7,475 nt of DNA from Thiocapsa sp. UBA6158 (GTDB lineage Bacteria > Pseudomonadota > Gammaproteobacteria > Chromatiales > Chromatiaceae). Both the position numbers and the translations under genes were made by a program. Positions 1 to 5,312 of this stretch are shown in pieces. The first letter of the stretch is position 1. Each line of letters starts with the position of its first letter. Under the pieces are notes generated by a model, which worked only from the letters and a program-made list of their open reading frames with translations, was not told where the DNA came from and ran no database searches. Location: contig NZ_DIUM01000001.1 of NCBI RefSeq assembly GCF_002423035.1, positions 1 to 7,475 of the forward strand, written 5' to 3'.

Positions 1-71
1 CCGAATCGGATCGACTGTCAAGACCCTTTCGACTTGTTCGACGCGTCGCATCCTCGACGACCCGTTGCCCA
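1..71. other. Non-coding region downstream of tyrS
   Basis: No credible gene is seen in this stretch. It holds a perfect 10-bp palindrome CGACGCGTCG at 39-48 and a small inverted repeat (CGTCG at 44-48, CGACG at 55-59, 6-nt loop). Neither is followed by a T-tract on the minus strand, so no intrinsic terminator for tyrS can be called. Reading the minus strand, a perfect TTGACA hexamer lies at 21-16; its -10 partner would fall outside the window. Confidence 0.6.
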
Positions 72-1280
72 TCAACCCGCGGTCAGTCGGATCCGCGCAA
101 TGCGGCGCTTGCCGACCTGGTAGATATGCTGGCTGCCCGCCGCGCAGGACAGTCGTGCGTCCTCGACCCGCTCGCCGTCGACGCGCACCGCCCCTTGGCC
201 GATCAAGCGGATCGCCTCGGAGGTGCTGCCGACGAGGCCCGCATCCTTCAATAGATTGGCGATCGGCAGCACGCCGCCCTCTCCGGCAGGCAGAACTCGC
301 TCCGGGATCTCCTCGGGCAGCGCACCGCGCTGGAAGCGGGCCACGAAGCCTTCGAGCGCAGCTCGCGCCTTCGCGGCGTCATGGAATCGTGCGACGAGCT
401 CGAGGCCGAGCTCGAACTTGATGTCGCGCGGATTCGCGCCCTCGCCCGCAGCGTCCCGCCATGCCTGAATCTCGGCGAGGTCGCGCGTACTGAGCAGCTC
501 GAAATAGCGCCACATGAGCTCATCGGACACCGACATGATCTTGCCGAACATCTCCTCGGGAGGGTCCGTGATGCCGATGTAGTTGCCCAGAGACTTCGAC
601 ATCTTCTGGACGCCGTCCAGCCCCTCCAGGATCGGCAAGGTGATGACGACCTGCGGCTCCTGTCCGTATGCCTCTTGAAGCTGGCGCCCGACCAAGAGGT
701 TGAACTTCTGATCGGTCCCGCCCAGCTCGACGTCCGCCTGCAACGCGACGGAGTCGTAGCCCTGGATCAGTGGATACAGAAACTCGTGGATCGCGATCGG
801 CTGCCCGGCCTTGTAGCGTTTCGCGAAATCGTCGCGTTCGAGCATCCGCGCGACTGTATGCCTGGCCGCCAGCTGCACGAGGCCGGCAGCGCCGAGCGGC
901 TCGAGCCACTGCGAATTGAAGACGACACGCGTTCGCTCGGGATCGAGGATCCGGAAGACCTGATCCTGGTAGGTCTTGGCATTTTCCTGAATCTGCTCGG
1001 GTGAGAGCGGCTTGCGGGTCGCGCTCTTGCCCGTCGGATCACCGATCAGCCCCGTAAAGTCGCCGATCAGGAAGAGGATCTCATGCCCGAGATCTTGGAG
1101 CTGACGCAGCTTGTTGAGCAGGACGGTATGCCCGAGATGCAGATCCGGGGCGGTCGGATCGAAACCCGCCTTGATCCGCAAGGGACGGCCCAGTGCGAGC
1201 TTGCGCCGCAGCGCGTCTTCGAGAAGGATTTCGTCGGTCCCGCGCTTGATCAGCGCGAGCGAACGTTCGAGTTGCTCCAT
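72..1280 (-). CDS. tyrS: Tyrosyl-tRNA synthetase (TyrRS)
   Basis: Cytoplasmic class I aminoacyl-tRNA synthetase that activates tyrosine with ATP and charges tRNA-Tyr. The 402-residue product is a full-length enzyme. The class I ATP-binding signature is HLGH at residues 48-51 within PDLHLGHTVLLNK, and the second signature is KMSKS at 226-230. Between them the tyrosine-site region includes YPLIQGYDS (169-177) and GGTDQKFN (187-194). A C-terminal S4-type RNA-binding domain covers about residues 337-400 (NLLKDAGLVGSTSEAIRLI, then AVRVDGERV). The HLGH form and overall length fit the TyrRS subgroup common in Pseudomonas and relatives. The ATG at 1280 gives the expected MEQLERSL start, although no good Shine-Dalgarno is visible before it. 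The gene follows erpA on the same strand but is separated from it by 461 bp holding an opposing small ORF, so it probably has its own promoter. Confidence 0.98.
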   Translation of the reverse strand: MEQLERSLALIKRGTDEILLEDALRRKLALGRPLRIKAGFDPTAPDLHLGHTVLLNKLRQLQDLGHEILFLIGDFTGLIGDPTGKSATRKPLSPEQIQENAKTYQDQVFRILDPERTRVVFNSQWLEPLGAAGLVQLAARHTVARMLERDDFAKRYKAGQPIAIHEFLYPLIQGYDSVALQADVELGGTDQKFNLLVGRQLQEAYGQEPQVVITLPILEGLDGVQKMSKSLGNYIGITDPPEEMFGKIMSVSDELMWRYFELLSTRDLAEIQAWRDAAGEGANPRDIKFELGLELVARFHDAAKARAALEGFVARFQRGALPEEIPERVLPAGEGGVLPIANLLKDAGLVGSTSEAIRLIGQGAVRVDGERVEDARLSCAAGSQHIYQVGKRRIARIRLTAG

Positions 1281-1475
1281 GATATTCGGTCGTCCAGCCC
1301 TTTAGGGGTTCAGCTGAAGAAGCCGAGCAGGTTACGACGGAGAAAAGGGGCCGACAAGCCGTCGAGGTTTCCGATGTACCTCCGCGCGGTCGTGACTTGT
1401 CGGTTGACCGCGTTTGGGACTACACTACTAGGTACCTGGAAAACTTGGACTTTTCCGAGCATTGTCTTCGACTCA
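1281..1475. other. Divergent intergenic region between tyrS and small membrane ORF
   Basis: This 195-bp spacer separates tyrS (minus) from the small membrane ORF (plus) and should hold promoters for both. On the plus strand TTGACC lies at 1404-1409, with TACTAG 16 nt downstream at 1426-1431. No convincing minus-strand promoter for tyrS stands out. A short CCC/GGG repeat around TTTA lies near 1299-1308 and looks too weak to call a terminator. Confidence 0.45.
1404..1431 (+). promoter_or_regulatory. Weak candidate sigma-70 promoter for small membrane ORF
   Basis: A TTGACC -35-like box (5/6 to consensus, 1404-1409) is followed after 16 nt by TACTAG (3/6, 1426-1431). Transcription would start about 40 nt before the ATG at 1476. 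TACACT at 1421-1426 is a better -10 hexamer, but its nearest -35 partner is TTGTCG with an 18-nt spacer. The call rests on hexamer matching only. Confidence 0.3.
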
Positions 1476-1745
1476 ATGATGCGAGACTACAAATTTCGAC
1501 AAACGGAATGGCCGCGACGCAAGGCGCGCAGCAAGATGCTTCGCATCGTCGCAGTCCTCCTGGCCGTGGTCGCGCTCGGGCTCTTGGGCTACACCGCTTT
1601 ACAGTGGTTCTCTCAAAAACCGACCGCCGCAGGAACCCCCGTCGAGCCGCGCAACCCGCGCGTCGTTCCCTTGGCGATCCCACCGAAGGCACCGGCAGAA
1701 ACAACATCGACGGCCGAGCCGTCGACGCGACCGGGACAGGATTAG
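1476..1745 (+). CDS. Small single-pass membrane protein, N-terminal anchor only
   Basis: An 89-residue product not recognised as a named family. Residues 1-20 are basic and begin MMRDYKFRQTEWPRRKARSK. Residues 21-45 form one hydrophobic segment (MLRIVAVLLAVVALGLLGY). Residues 46-89 are a Pro/Ala/Thr-rich tail with no domain. By charge the basic N-terminus should stay in the cytoplasm, with the tail in the periplasm. This layout resembles the anchor of bitopic envelope proteins such as FtsN/SPOR proteins or M23 (OapA-type) endopeptidases, but the catalytic or SPOR part is absent. ATG codons occur at 1476 and 1479, and neither has a clear Shine-Dalgarno. The reading frame is open upstream to 1083, but that part is antisense to tyrS and looks like a shadow. 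The stop codon (1743-1745) overlaps the erpA stop (1744-1742) tail to tail. It could be an intact small gene, a remnant of a larger peptidase gene, or chance. Confidence 0.5.
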   Translation: MMRDYKFRQTEWPRRKARSKMLRIVAVLLAVVALGLLGYTALQWFSQKPTAAGTPVEPRNPRVVPLAIPPKAPAETTSTAEPSTRPGQD

Positions 1746-2092
1746 GTCGAGAAGGACGAGCCGCAACCGCAGGTCGTGGTCGCGTTGGGATTGCGGATCA
1801 CGAATTGAGCGCCCTGCAGACCTTCGGTGTAATCGATCTCGGAGCCCGTCAGGTACTGGAGGCTCATGGGGTCAACCAGCAAGGTGACGCCGTCCGTGAC
1901 AACCTCGGTGTCGCCGTCCTGAACCTCCTCATCGAACGTAAAGCCGTATTGGAAGCCCGAGCATCCCCCACCCTGGATGTAAACCCGTAGCATCAGCGAG
2001 GGGTTGCCCTCCTCGGAGATCAATTGGGCCACCTTGGATGCTGCGGAGGTGGTGAAAACCAGCGGGACATCAGCGGCAATTTCGGTCGTCAT
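1742..2092 (-). CDS. erpA: A-type Fe-S cluster carrier/insertion protein ErpA
   Basis: Cytoplasmic A-type carrier that delivers Fe-S clusters to apo-enzymes; in E. coli ErpA is needed for IspG/IspH in isoprenoid synthesis and for respiratory enzymes. The 116-residue product is one HesB/IscA domain. The three conserved cysteines are C44 in GGGCSGFQYGF and C108 and C110 in TTTCGCGSSFS; the CGCGSSFS ending is the ErpA signature. It ends six residues after the CxC motif, unlike the paralogue at 4225-4602. The ATG at 2092 gives the usual MTTEIAADVP start. It is the third gene of argC - DUF6776 - erpA, an order I recall from Pseudomonas, but it has its own candidate promoter at 2158-2131. That promoter overlaps a partial IscR type-2-like site, consistent with iron/Fe-S control. 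Its 3' end converges on the small membrane ORF. Confidence 0.97.
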   Translation of the reverse strand: MTTEIAADVPLVFTTSAASKVAQLISEEGNPSLMLRVYIQGGGCSGFQYGFTFDEEVQDGDTEVVTDGVTLLVDPMSLQYLTGSEIDYTEGLQGAQFVIRNPNATTTCGCGSSFST

Positions 2093-2128
2093 AACAGGTC
2101 GGCTCTCGAGTTGATGAGTTCTGGCTCT

Positions 2129-2153
2129 TTATCCTATGCTCTTCGTTGGTTTT
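2129..2153 (-). promoter_or_regulatory. Possible IscR type-2-like operator over erpA promoter
   Basis: The minus strand reads AAAACC (2153-2148), 13 nt, then GGATAA (2134-2129). The published E. coli IscR type-2 pattern has outer arms WWWWCC and GGWWWW separated by 13 nt, so all 12 outer-arm positions match at the right spacing. The four inner positions of that pattern (YA and TR) do not match. The site covers the -10 box and spacer of the candidate erpA promoter. E. coli erpA is known to be IscR-controlled, which makes the match plausible. No iscR gene lies in this window. Confidence 0.35.
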
Positions 2154-2158
2154 TTCAA
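2131..2158 (-). promoter_or_regulatory. Candidate sigma-70 promoter of erpA
   Basis: On the minus strand TTGAAA (2158-2153, 4/6 to the -35 consensus) is followed after 16 nt by TAGGAT (2136-2131, 4/6 to TATAAT). The predicted start near 2124 leaves a leader of about 30 nt before the erpA ATG at 2092. The position just upstream of the gene and the local AT-richness support it. No strong Shine-Dalgarno follows. Confidence 0.5.
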
Positions 2159-2229
2159 GCGCACAGGGCCGGTCGGCGAGCCAGGCCATGGGTGGGACCT
2201 CTGGATTCGGCGGTTTGGATCAAGCCGCA

Positions 2230-3006
2230 TCAAGAATCTCGAGACGCCGCCTCCTCGAGCGACCCGCTCGGAGACGGGGCCTCTGTCGTCGGCGCCCAAG
2301 GGAAGGATTCCGACGTCGGTATCAAGCGATCGTCCGAAGGTTCGACCCCGATCAGAAGACCGGTCGGCTCGAAATCGCCGGGGAGCTCGAAGGCCCCAGA
2401 CAAACTTTGAAGATACTCCAGCGCGATCGGTAGGGCTCGCGGCTCCGCGCTAGGGAGATCCGCGAGCGACAATGTCACCGCACCGCTAGGATTCCGCCCT
2501 TCGATCTCAAACCGAATGTGGCCTCTGGTTTCAGCAAATCCCGGCACGACTTGGGTCAGCGCGAAGGCATAGCGGAACGCCTTGGGGCGCCCGTCGGAGA
2601 CGAGGCGCACATCATGAACCCGGATTGCACCTCGGTCGCCTTCTTGGACCAGTCGCTTTAGATACAAAAGCTCCCGACTCAAGTCCAAGCGTGCGTCTTG
2701 CGCTGCCTTGAGCTGTTGGGTCAGGGCACGCGCCGTCTCCCGATCGATTTGACGACTGCGCTCGGCAATGACCTGTTCGCGCACAGCCTCGGCTAGGTCG
2801 CTGCGCAATGCGTCGCGCACCGCCACCAGCTCCAGCCGCTCCGTATCGAGCGCAGCCAGCTGCGGTTCCAGGAGCGACGTCACGCGCTTCTGGCCGAACT
2901 CGAACCCCGTCCAAAGCGCCGCGGCCAAGAGAACGGCATAGAAACCACCCGCCAGCAGCCGGTAGGAGAGGCGTCGCAATGAATCAGGCATGGGATTCGT
3001 ACGCAT
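2230..3006 (-). CDS. DUF6776-family single-pass membrane coiled-coil protein
   Basis: The 258-residue product has no assigned function. One transmembrane segment at about residues 17-37 (LLAGGFYAVLLAAALWTGFEF) is followed by a charged, heptad-like coiled coil at about 45-120 containing SRQIDRETARALTQQLK and RELLYLKRLV. A C-terminal beta-rich domain at about 125-237 contains IRVHDVRLVSDGRPKAFRYA and LEYLQSLSGAFELPGDFEP and ends at ESFPW; the last 20 residues are a Ser/Pro/Glu-rich tail. These elements and their order fit the DUF6776 family that sits between argC and erpA in other gammaproteobacteria, as I recall it. A basic N-terminus suggests the coiled coil and C-terminal domain are periplasmic. 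The start is uncertain: ATG at 3006 or at 2991, neither with a good Shine-Dalgarno. A small upstream ORF ends across the second of these starts. Confidence 0.87.
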   Translation of the reverse strand: MRTNPMPDSLRRLSYRLLAGGFYAVLLAAALWTGFEFGQKRVTSLLEPQLAALDTERLELVAVRDALRSDLAEAVREQVIAERSRQIDRETARALTQQLKAAQDARLDLSRELLYLKRLVQEGDRGAIRVHDVRLVSDGRPKAFRYAFALTQVVPGFAETRGHIRFEIEGRNPSGAVTLSLADLPSAEPRALPIALEYLQSLSGAFELPGDFEPTGLLIGVEPSDDRLIPTSESFPWAPTTEAPSPSGSLEEAASRDS

Positions 3007-3049
3007 CCGGACCGACGATCCGCGACATGGGGCGGTTGGGCATCGACAT
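2984..3049 (-). CDS. Possible leader ORF overlapping DUF6776 start
   Basis: A 21-codon ORF begins at the ATG at 3049-3047 and ends with TGA at 2986-2984. It has a GGAG Shine-Dalgarno 6 nt upstream, better than any site before the DUF6776 start codons. Its stop lies within eight bases of the alternative DUF6776 start at 2991, so translation could be coupled. The peptide (MSMPNRPMSRIVGPDAY, then ESHA) has no recognised motif. It could be a leader peptide, an out-of-frame true N-terminus of DUF6776 after a sequencing or natural frameshift, or chance. Confidence 0.2.
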   Translation of the reverse strand: MSMPNRPMSRIVGPDAYESHA

Positions 3050-3083
3050 ACCCGGCTCCATCGGTGTCAAACGGACCCGACCC

Positions 3084-4115
3084 TCAGGGCAGCAAAGCCA
3101 ATGCATCCAGCCCGGAAGACTCTTCGATGCCGAACATCAGATTCATGTTCTGAACCGCCTGCCCTGCCGCGCCCTTCACCAGGTTGTCGATCACGGACTG
3201 GACAACGACGACACCTGAGTCACCTTGGCGTGTCGCTGCCATCCGGCAGAGGTTTGCACCGCGCACCGAGCGGGTATCCGGATGCGCTCCTCCCGGCATC
3301 GGATCGACAAAAGGCTCGCCCGCGTAATAGGTGGAAAAGAGGTCGTCGAGATCGACATCGGATCGGGTCAAGCGCGCATAGAGCGTGGCCTCGATCCCGC
3401 GGATCATCGGGACCAGATGGGGAACGAAGGTCAGATTCAAGGCGGAACCGGAGAAGCGCTCGAGGTTCTGAGCGATCTCGGGCGCATGCCGGTGTCCACC
3501 GACCGAGTAGGCCTTGAAGCTTTCGCCGACCTCGGCCATCAACAGACCCGTCGACGACTTGCGCCCGGCACCGCTGACGCCGGACTTCGCATCCGCAATC
3601 AGCCAGCTCGGATCGATGACTCCGGCGGCGAGCAGAGGAACGAACCCGAGCGTCACTGCAGTCGGATAGCAACCCGGATTCGCCACCAGTCGCGCGCCGC
3701 GCACGGCATCGCGATTGAGCTCCGGCAACCCGTAGACCGCCTCGGCAAGAAGCTCCGGACAGGCATGAGGCATGCCGTACCAGGTTTCCCAAAGTGCGGG
3801 ATCTTTCAGCCGAAAGTCGGCAGCCAGATCGATGACGCGCACGCCGCGCGAGAGCAGGTCCGGCACCGCCTTCATGGCCGTTCCGTTGGGCGTGGCGAAA
3901 TAGACGAGGTCGCATTCAGCCAGCGCACCCTCGTCGGGCGACGTGAACTCAAGATCCAGCCGTCCCCGCAGATGCGGAAACATCTCGGCCACCGGAACCC
4001 CTGCCTCGGTGCGGGAGGTGATGACCACAACCGCCGCGGCCGGATGCCGCGCCAGGATCCGCAAGAGTTCCGCACCCGTATAACCCGTGCCGCCGACGAT
4101 TCCGACCCTCACCAT
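3084..4115 (-). CDS. argC: N-acetyl-gamma-glutamyl-phosphate reductase
   Basis: Third enzyme of arginine biosynthesis: it reduces N-acetylglutamyl-5-phosphate to the semialdehyde with NADPH, in the cytoplasm. The 343-residue product has the normal length of the long (type 1) ArgC. The N-terminal nucleotide-binding loop is GIVGGTGYTGAELLRI (5-20). The catalytic cysteine is C149 in VANPGCYPTAV, and GGHRHAPEI (206-214) carries the conserved active-site histidine region. Other typical blocks are VYFATPNGTA (71-80), VIDLAADFRLKD (94-105) and NLVKGAAGQAVQNMNLM (311-327). The ATG at 4115 lies 10 nt after a GGAG, and MVRVGIVGGTG is the usual start. An intrinsic terminator 58 nt upstream separates it from the Fe-S carrier gene, so it probably has its own promoter. 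The DUF6776 gene follows 77 nt downstream. Confidence 0.98.
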   Translation of the reverse strand: MVRVGIVGGTGYTGAELLRILARHPAAAVVVITSRTEAGVPVAEMFPHLRGRLDLEFTSPDEGALAECDLVYFATPNGTAMKAVPDLLSRGVRVIDLAADFRLKDPALWETWYGMPHACPELLAEAVYGLPELNRDAVRGARLVANPGCYPTAVTLGFVPLLAAGVIDPSWLIADAKSGVSGAGRKSSTGLLMAEVGESFKAYSVGGHRHAPEIAQNLERFSGSALNLTFVPHLVPMIRGIEATLYARLTRSDVDLDDLFSTYYAGEPFVDPMPGGAHPDTRSVRGANLCRMAATRQGDSGVVVVQSVIDNLVKGAAGQAVQNMNLMFGIEESSGLDALALLP

Positions 4116-4172
4116 ACCGACCCGACTCCGAACGTGCGAAAAGCAGAATGCGATCCTCTATCGCCCCAACTG

Positions 4173-4193
4173 AAAAAGCGGCATAAGCCGCTT
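4173..4193 (-). terminator. Intrinsic terminator after the atypical IscA/HesB gene
   Basis: On the minus strand the arms AAGCGGC (4193-4187) and GCCGCTT (4182-4176) pair perfectly over 7 bp around a TTAT loop, and a run of five Ts (4177-4173) starts within the 3' arm. It lies 31 nt past the stop of the Fe-S carrier gene. The plus-strand side has no T-run, so it acts in one direction. It isolates argC from the upstream gene. Confidence 0.88.
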
Positions 4194-4224
4194 CTCGTTT
4201 CGAGGCGACGCCGAGCGAGCGGGA

Positions 4225-4602
4225 TCAGGAACAACCGCCGCCCGAAGCCGACGAGGATCCGCAAGACCCGCAGCCTCCGCCACCGCCGACCTGCGGAAGG
4301 TTGTTGAAGACGAAGGTCGCATTGCCGTCGCCTTGATCGACGAAGTCGATCTCCACACCGCGCAGATAGGGAAGCGTACCGTCGTCGACCACGACCTTGA
4401 AGCCGTCGCAGGCCAGCACGCCGTCGTCGTCGTTGATGGCGTCGGTGAAGGTCATCCCGAAGCTGATACCGCTGCAGCCGCCGGACGTCGCAAACACACG
4501 CACGCCTTGTACGCTGTCGTCGACTTGCTCGAACAGATCGGCCATCTTCGCCTGAGCCGGCGCGGTCAGCGTCAGCTCCATTTCATTCAACACCGCAGAC
4601 AT
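4225..4602 (-). CDS. IscA/HesB-like Fe-S assembly protein with Cys/Gly-rich tail
   Basis: An A-type carrier paralogue, 125 residues from the ATG at 4602, which has AAGAGGT 8 nt upstream; an in-frame ATG at 4635 lies before that site and is unlikely. The HesB/IscA fold is seen in ELTLTAPAQAKMADLF (9-24), the conserved first ligand C43 in SGGCSGISFGM, and LPYLRGVEIDFVDQGDGNATFVFNNP-like sequence at 77-103 (the actual end is FNNLPQ). Normal family members end with CxC; here the tail is GGGGGCGSCGSSSASGGGCS, giving C111 and C114 in a CxxC arrangement plus an extra C124 as penultimate residue. C65 is also present. Binding an Fe-S cluster or iron is likely by family, but the changed cysteine spacing means its role may differ from IscA or ErpA. 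It has a strong promoter overlapped by an IscR type-1-like site and ends at an intrinsic terminator, so it is probably transcribed alone. Confidence 0.9.
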   Translation of the reverse strand: MSAVLNEMELTLTAPAQAKMADLFEQVDDSVQGVRVFATSGGCSGISFGMTFTDAINDDDGVLACDGFKVVVDDGTLPYLRGVEIDFVDQGDGNATFVFNNLPQVGGGGGCGSCGSSSASGGGCS

Positions 4603-4610
4603 AGAACTCG

Positions 4611-4617
4611 ACCTCTT
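4611..4617 (-). promoter_or_regulatory. Ribosome binding site deciding the start of the IscA/HesB-like gene
   Basis: AAGAGGT on the minus strand lies 8 nt before the ATG at 4602 and inside the reading frame of the longer version starting at 4635. It favours the 125-residue product. Confidence 0.75.
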
Positions 4618-4649
4618 GACAAATCGAAACAGCATATAAGGCTAGCAGA

Positions 4650-4674
4650 AAACTTGACTATTATACTACCGCAA
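4650..4674. promoter_or_regulatory. IscR type-1-like operator over the IscA/HesB promoter
   Basis: On the plus strand the left half AAACTTGACTATTAT (4650-4664) matches the E. coli type-1 IscR pattern (ATASYYGACTRWWWY) at 14 of 15 positions. The right half (ACTACCGCAA, 4665-4674) matches AGTCRRSTAT at only 4 of 10, giving 18 of 25 in total. It covers the -10 box TATAAT of the promoter, the right place for repression by [2Fe-2S]-IscR. The downstream product is an Fe-S carrier, which makes this a functionally sensible target. The comparison uses the consensus from memory, and IscR itself is not in the window. Confidence 0.5.
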
Positions 4675-4687
4675 GTTCAAGGGTCAA
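4660..4687 (-). promoter_or_regulatory. Strong sigma-70 promoter of the IscA/HesB-like gene
   Basis: TTGACC (4687-4682, 5/6) and a perfect TATAAT (4665-4660) are separated by 16 nt on the minus strand. The predicted start near 4653 gives a leader of about 50 nt. The -35 box overlaps the TGA stop (4686-4684) of the upstream DUF5063 gene. Confidence 0.8.
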
Positions 4688-5193
4688 AGCTCAAGCCGAC
4701 CCTGAGCCGCGAGTAGGGTGAGGTGGCGCTCGGCATCGACGAGATGTCGGCCCCAGTGACGATCGAACCCGTAGGCCCAACCGCGCAACGCGTACTCGGG
4801 GTGACGAGCATAGAGCCCGAGTCCGGATTTCAGCTCGCAATAGATATCGGTCAGATCGTCCGCCAAGCTCCCGGTCATCCCGTCGGCGCCCTCGCTGGCC
4901 CGATCGAACTCCAGCCAGTAGCCGTCGCGATCGGCGAGCAGATCATGCAGGCGCCAGAACAGCTCGAAGCGCGCATCGAGATCCACCACGCTCGTCGGAA
5001 CAACGCCCGAGACCGGGGCCGACACCGATGAGATGGCTGCCTGCAGACGCGGCAGCAGGCTCGCAACATCCCGCAGCCATTGCCGAGGATGCCCGCCCGT
5101 CGACGCCTCGATGAGATCACAATACCGCCTAGCGAGCCCGGCAACCTCAAGGCCCTCGAGTCCGCTCGCCTGTCGTTCCGCGATCGCATCCAT
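4684..5193 (-). CDS. DUF5063 domain protein
   Basis: The 169-residue soluble product has no assigned function. It begins with a helical segment containing ARRYCDLIEA (21-30), then RQWLRDVASLLPRLQAAI (37-54). The best-conserved blocks are LADDLTDIYCELKSGLGLYA (110-129) and ALRGWAYGFDRHWGRHLVDAERHL (135-158); these fit the DUF5063 pattern of an acidic DIY..LK motif followed by HWG.H. No signal peptide or membrane helix is seen. The ATG at 5193 is chosen because the family N-terminus starts near here; a GTG at 5262 would add 23 unlikely residues. No Shine-Dalgarno precedes 5193, and a TACACT box ends 7 nt before it, so the message might be leaderless. Rubredoxin lies 119 nt upstream on the same strand, with a possible weak terminator between. 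Confidence 0.75.
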   Translation of the reverse strand: MDAIAERQASGLEGLEVAGLARRYCDLIEASTGGHPRQWLRDVASLLPRLQAAISSVSAPVSGVVPTSVVDLDARFELFWRLHDLLADRDGYWLEFDRASEGADGMTGSLADDLTDIYCELKSGLGLYARHPEYALRGWAYGFDRHWGRHLVDAERHLTLLAAQGRLEL

Positions 5194-5212
5194 GTCAAGG
5201 AGTGTAGACGAG

Positions 5213-5230
5213 AAAATCCGCGATGCGCGG
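5213..5230 (-). terminator. Weak terminator-like hairpin after rubredoxin
   Basis: On the minus strand CCGCG (5230-5226) and CGCGG (5222-5218) form a 5-bp GC stem around a CAT loop, followed by ATTTT (5217-5213). It lies 83 nt past the rubredoxin stop and 20 nt before the DUF5063 ATG. The short stem and T-run make it marginal; it could instead be part of the DUF5063 control region. Confidence 0.35.
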
Positions 5231-5312
5231 TCTCTACCGAGTCCGTGACGCGGTTCACACACGTCCGTCGATCCGCCGCTCGGCGTCGCAGGGTCTCCAG
5301 GGTCGCGGTCTA

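Noticed and set aside
39..59. Intrinsic terminator for tyrS
   Set aside because: A palindrome and a 5-bp stem exist, but no T-tract follows on the minus strand.
381..1004. Plus-strand 207-codon ORF antisense to tyrS
   Set aside because: It lies wholly inside a well-supported tyrS, has no recognisable motif or ribosome binding site, and long opposite-strand frames are expected in GC-rich coding DNA.
1083..1475. N-terminal extension of the small membrane ORF
   Set aside because: The extension overlaps the 5' part of tyrS on the opposite strand and shows no domain; the basic-plus-helix topology begins at the ATG at 1476.
1397..1990. Plus-strand 197-codon ORF across the small membrane gene and erpA
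   Set aside because: It is out of frame with the membrane ORF and antisense to erpA; the product is arginine-rich without motifs.
3225..4307. Plus-strand 360-codon ORF antisense to argC
   Set aside because: Antisense shadow of argC; basic, low-complexity product with no domain, and it runs through the intrinsic terminator at 4173-4193.
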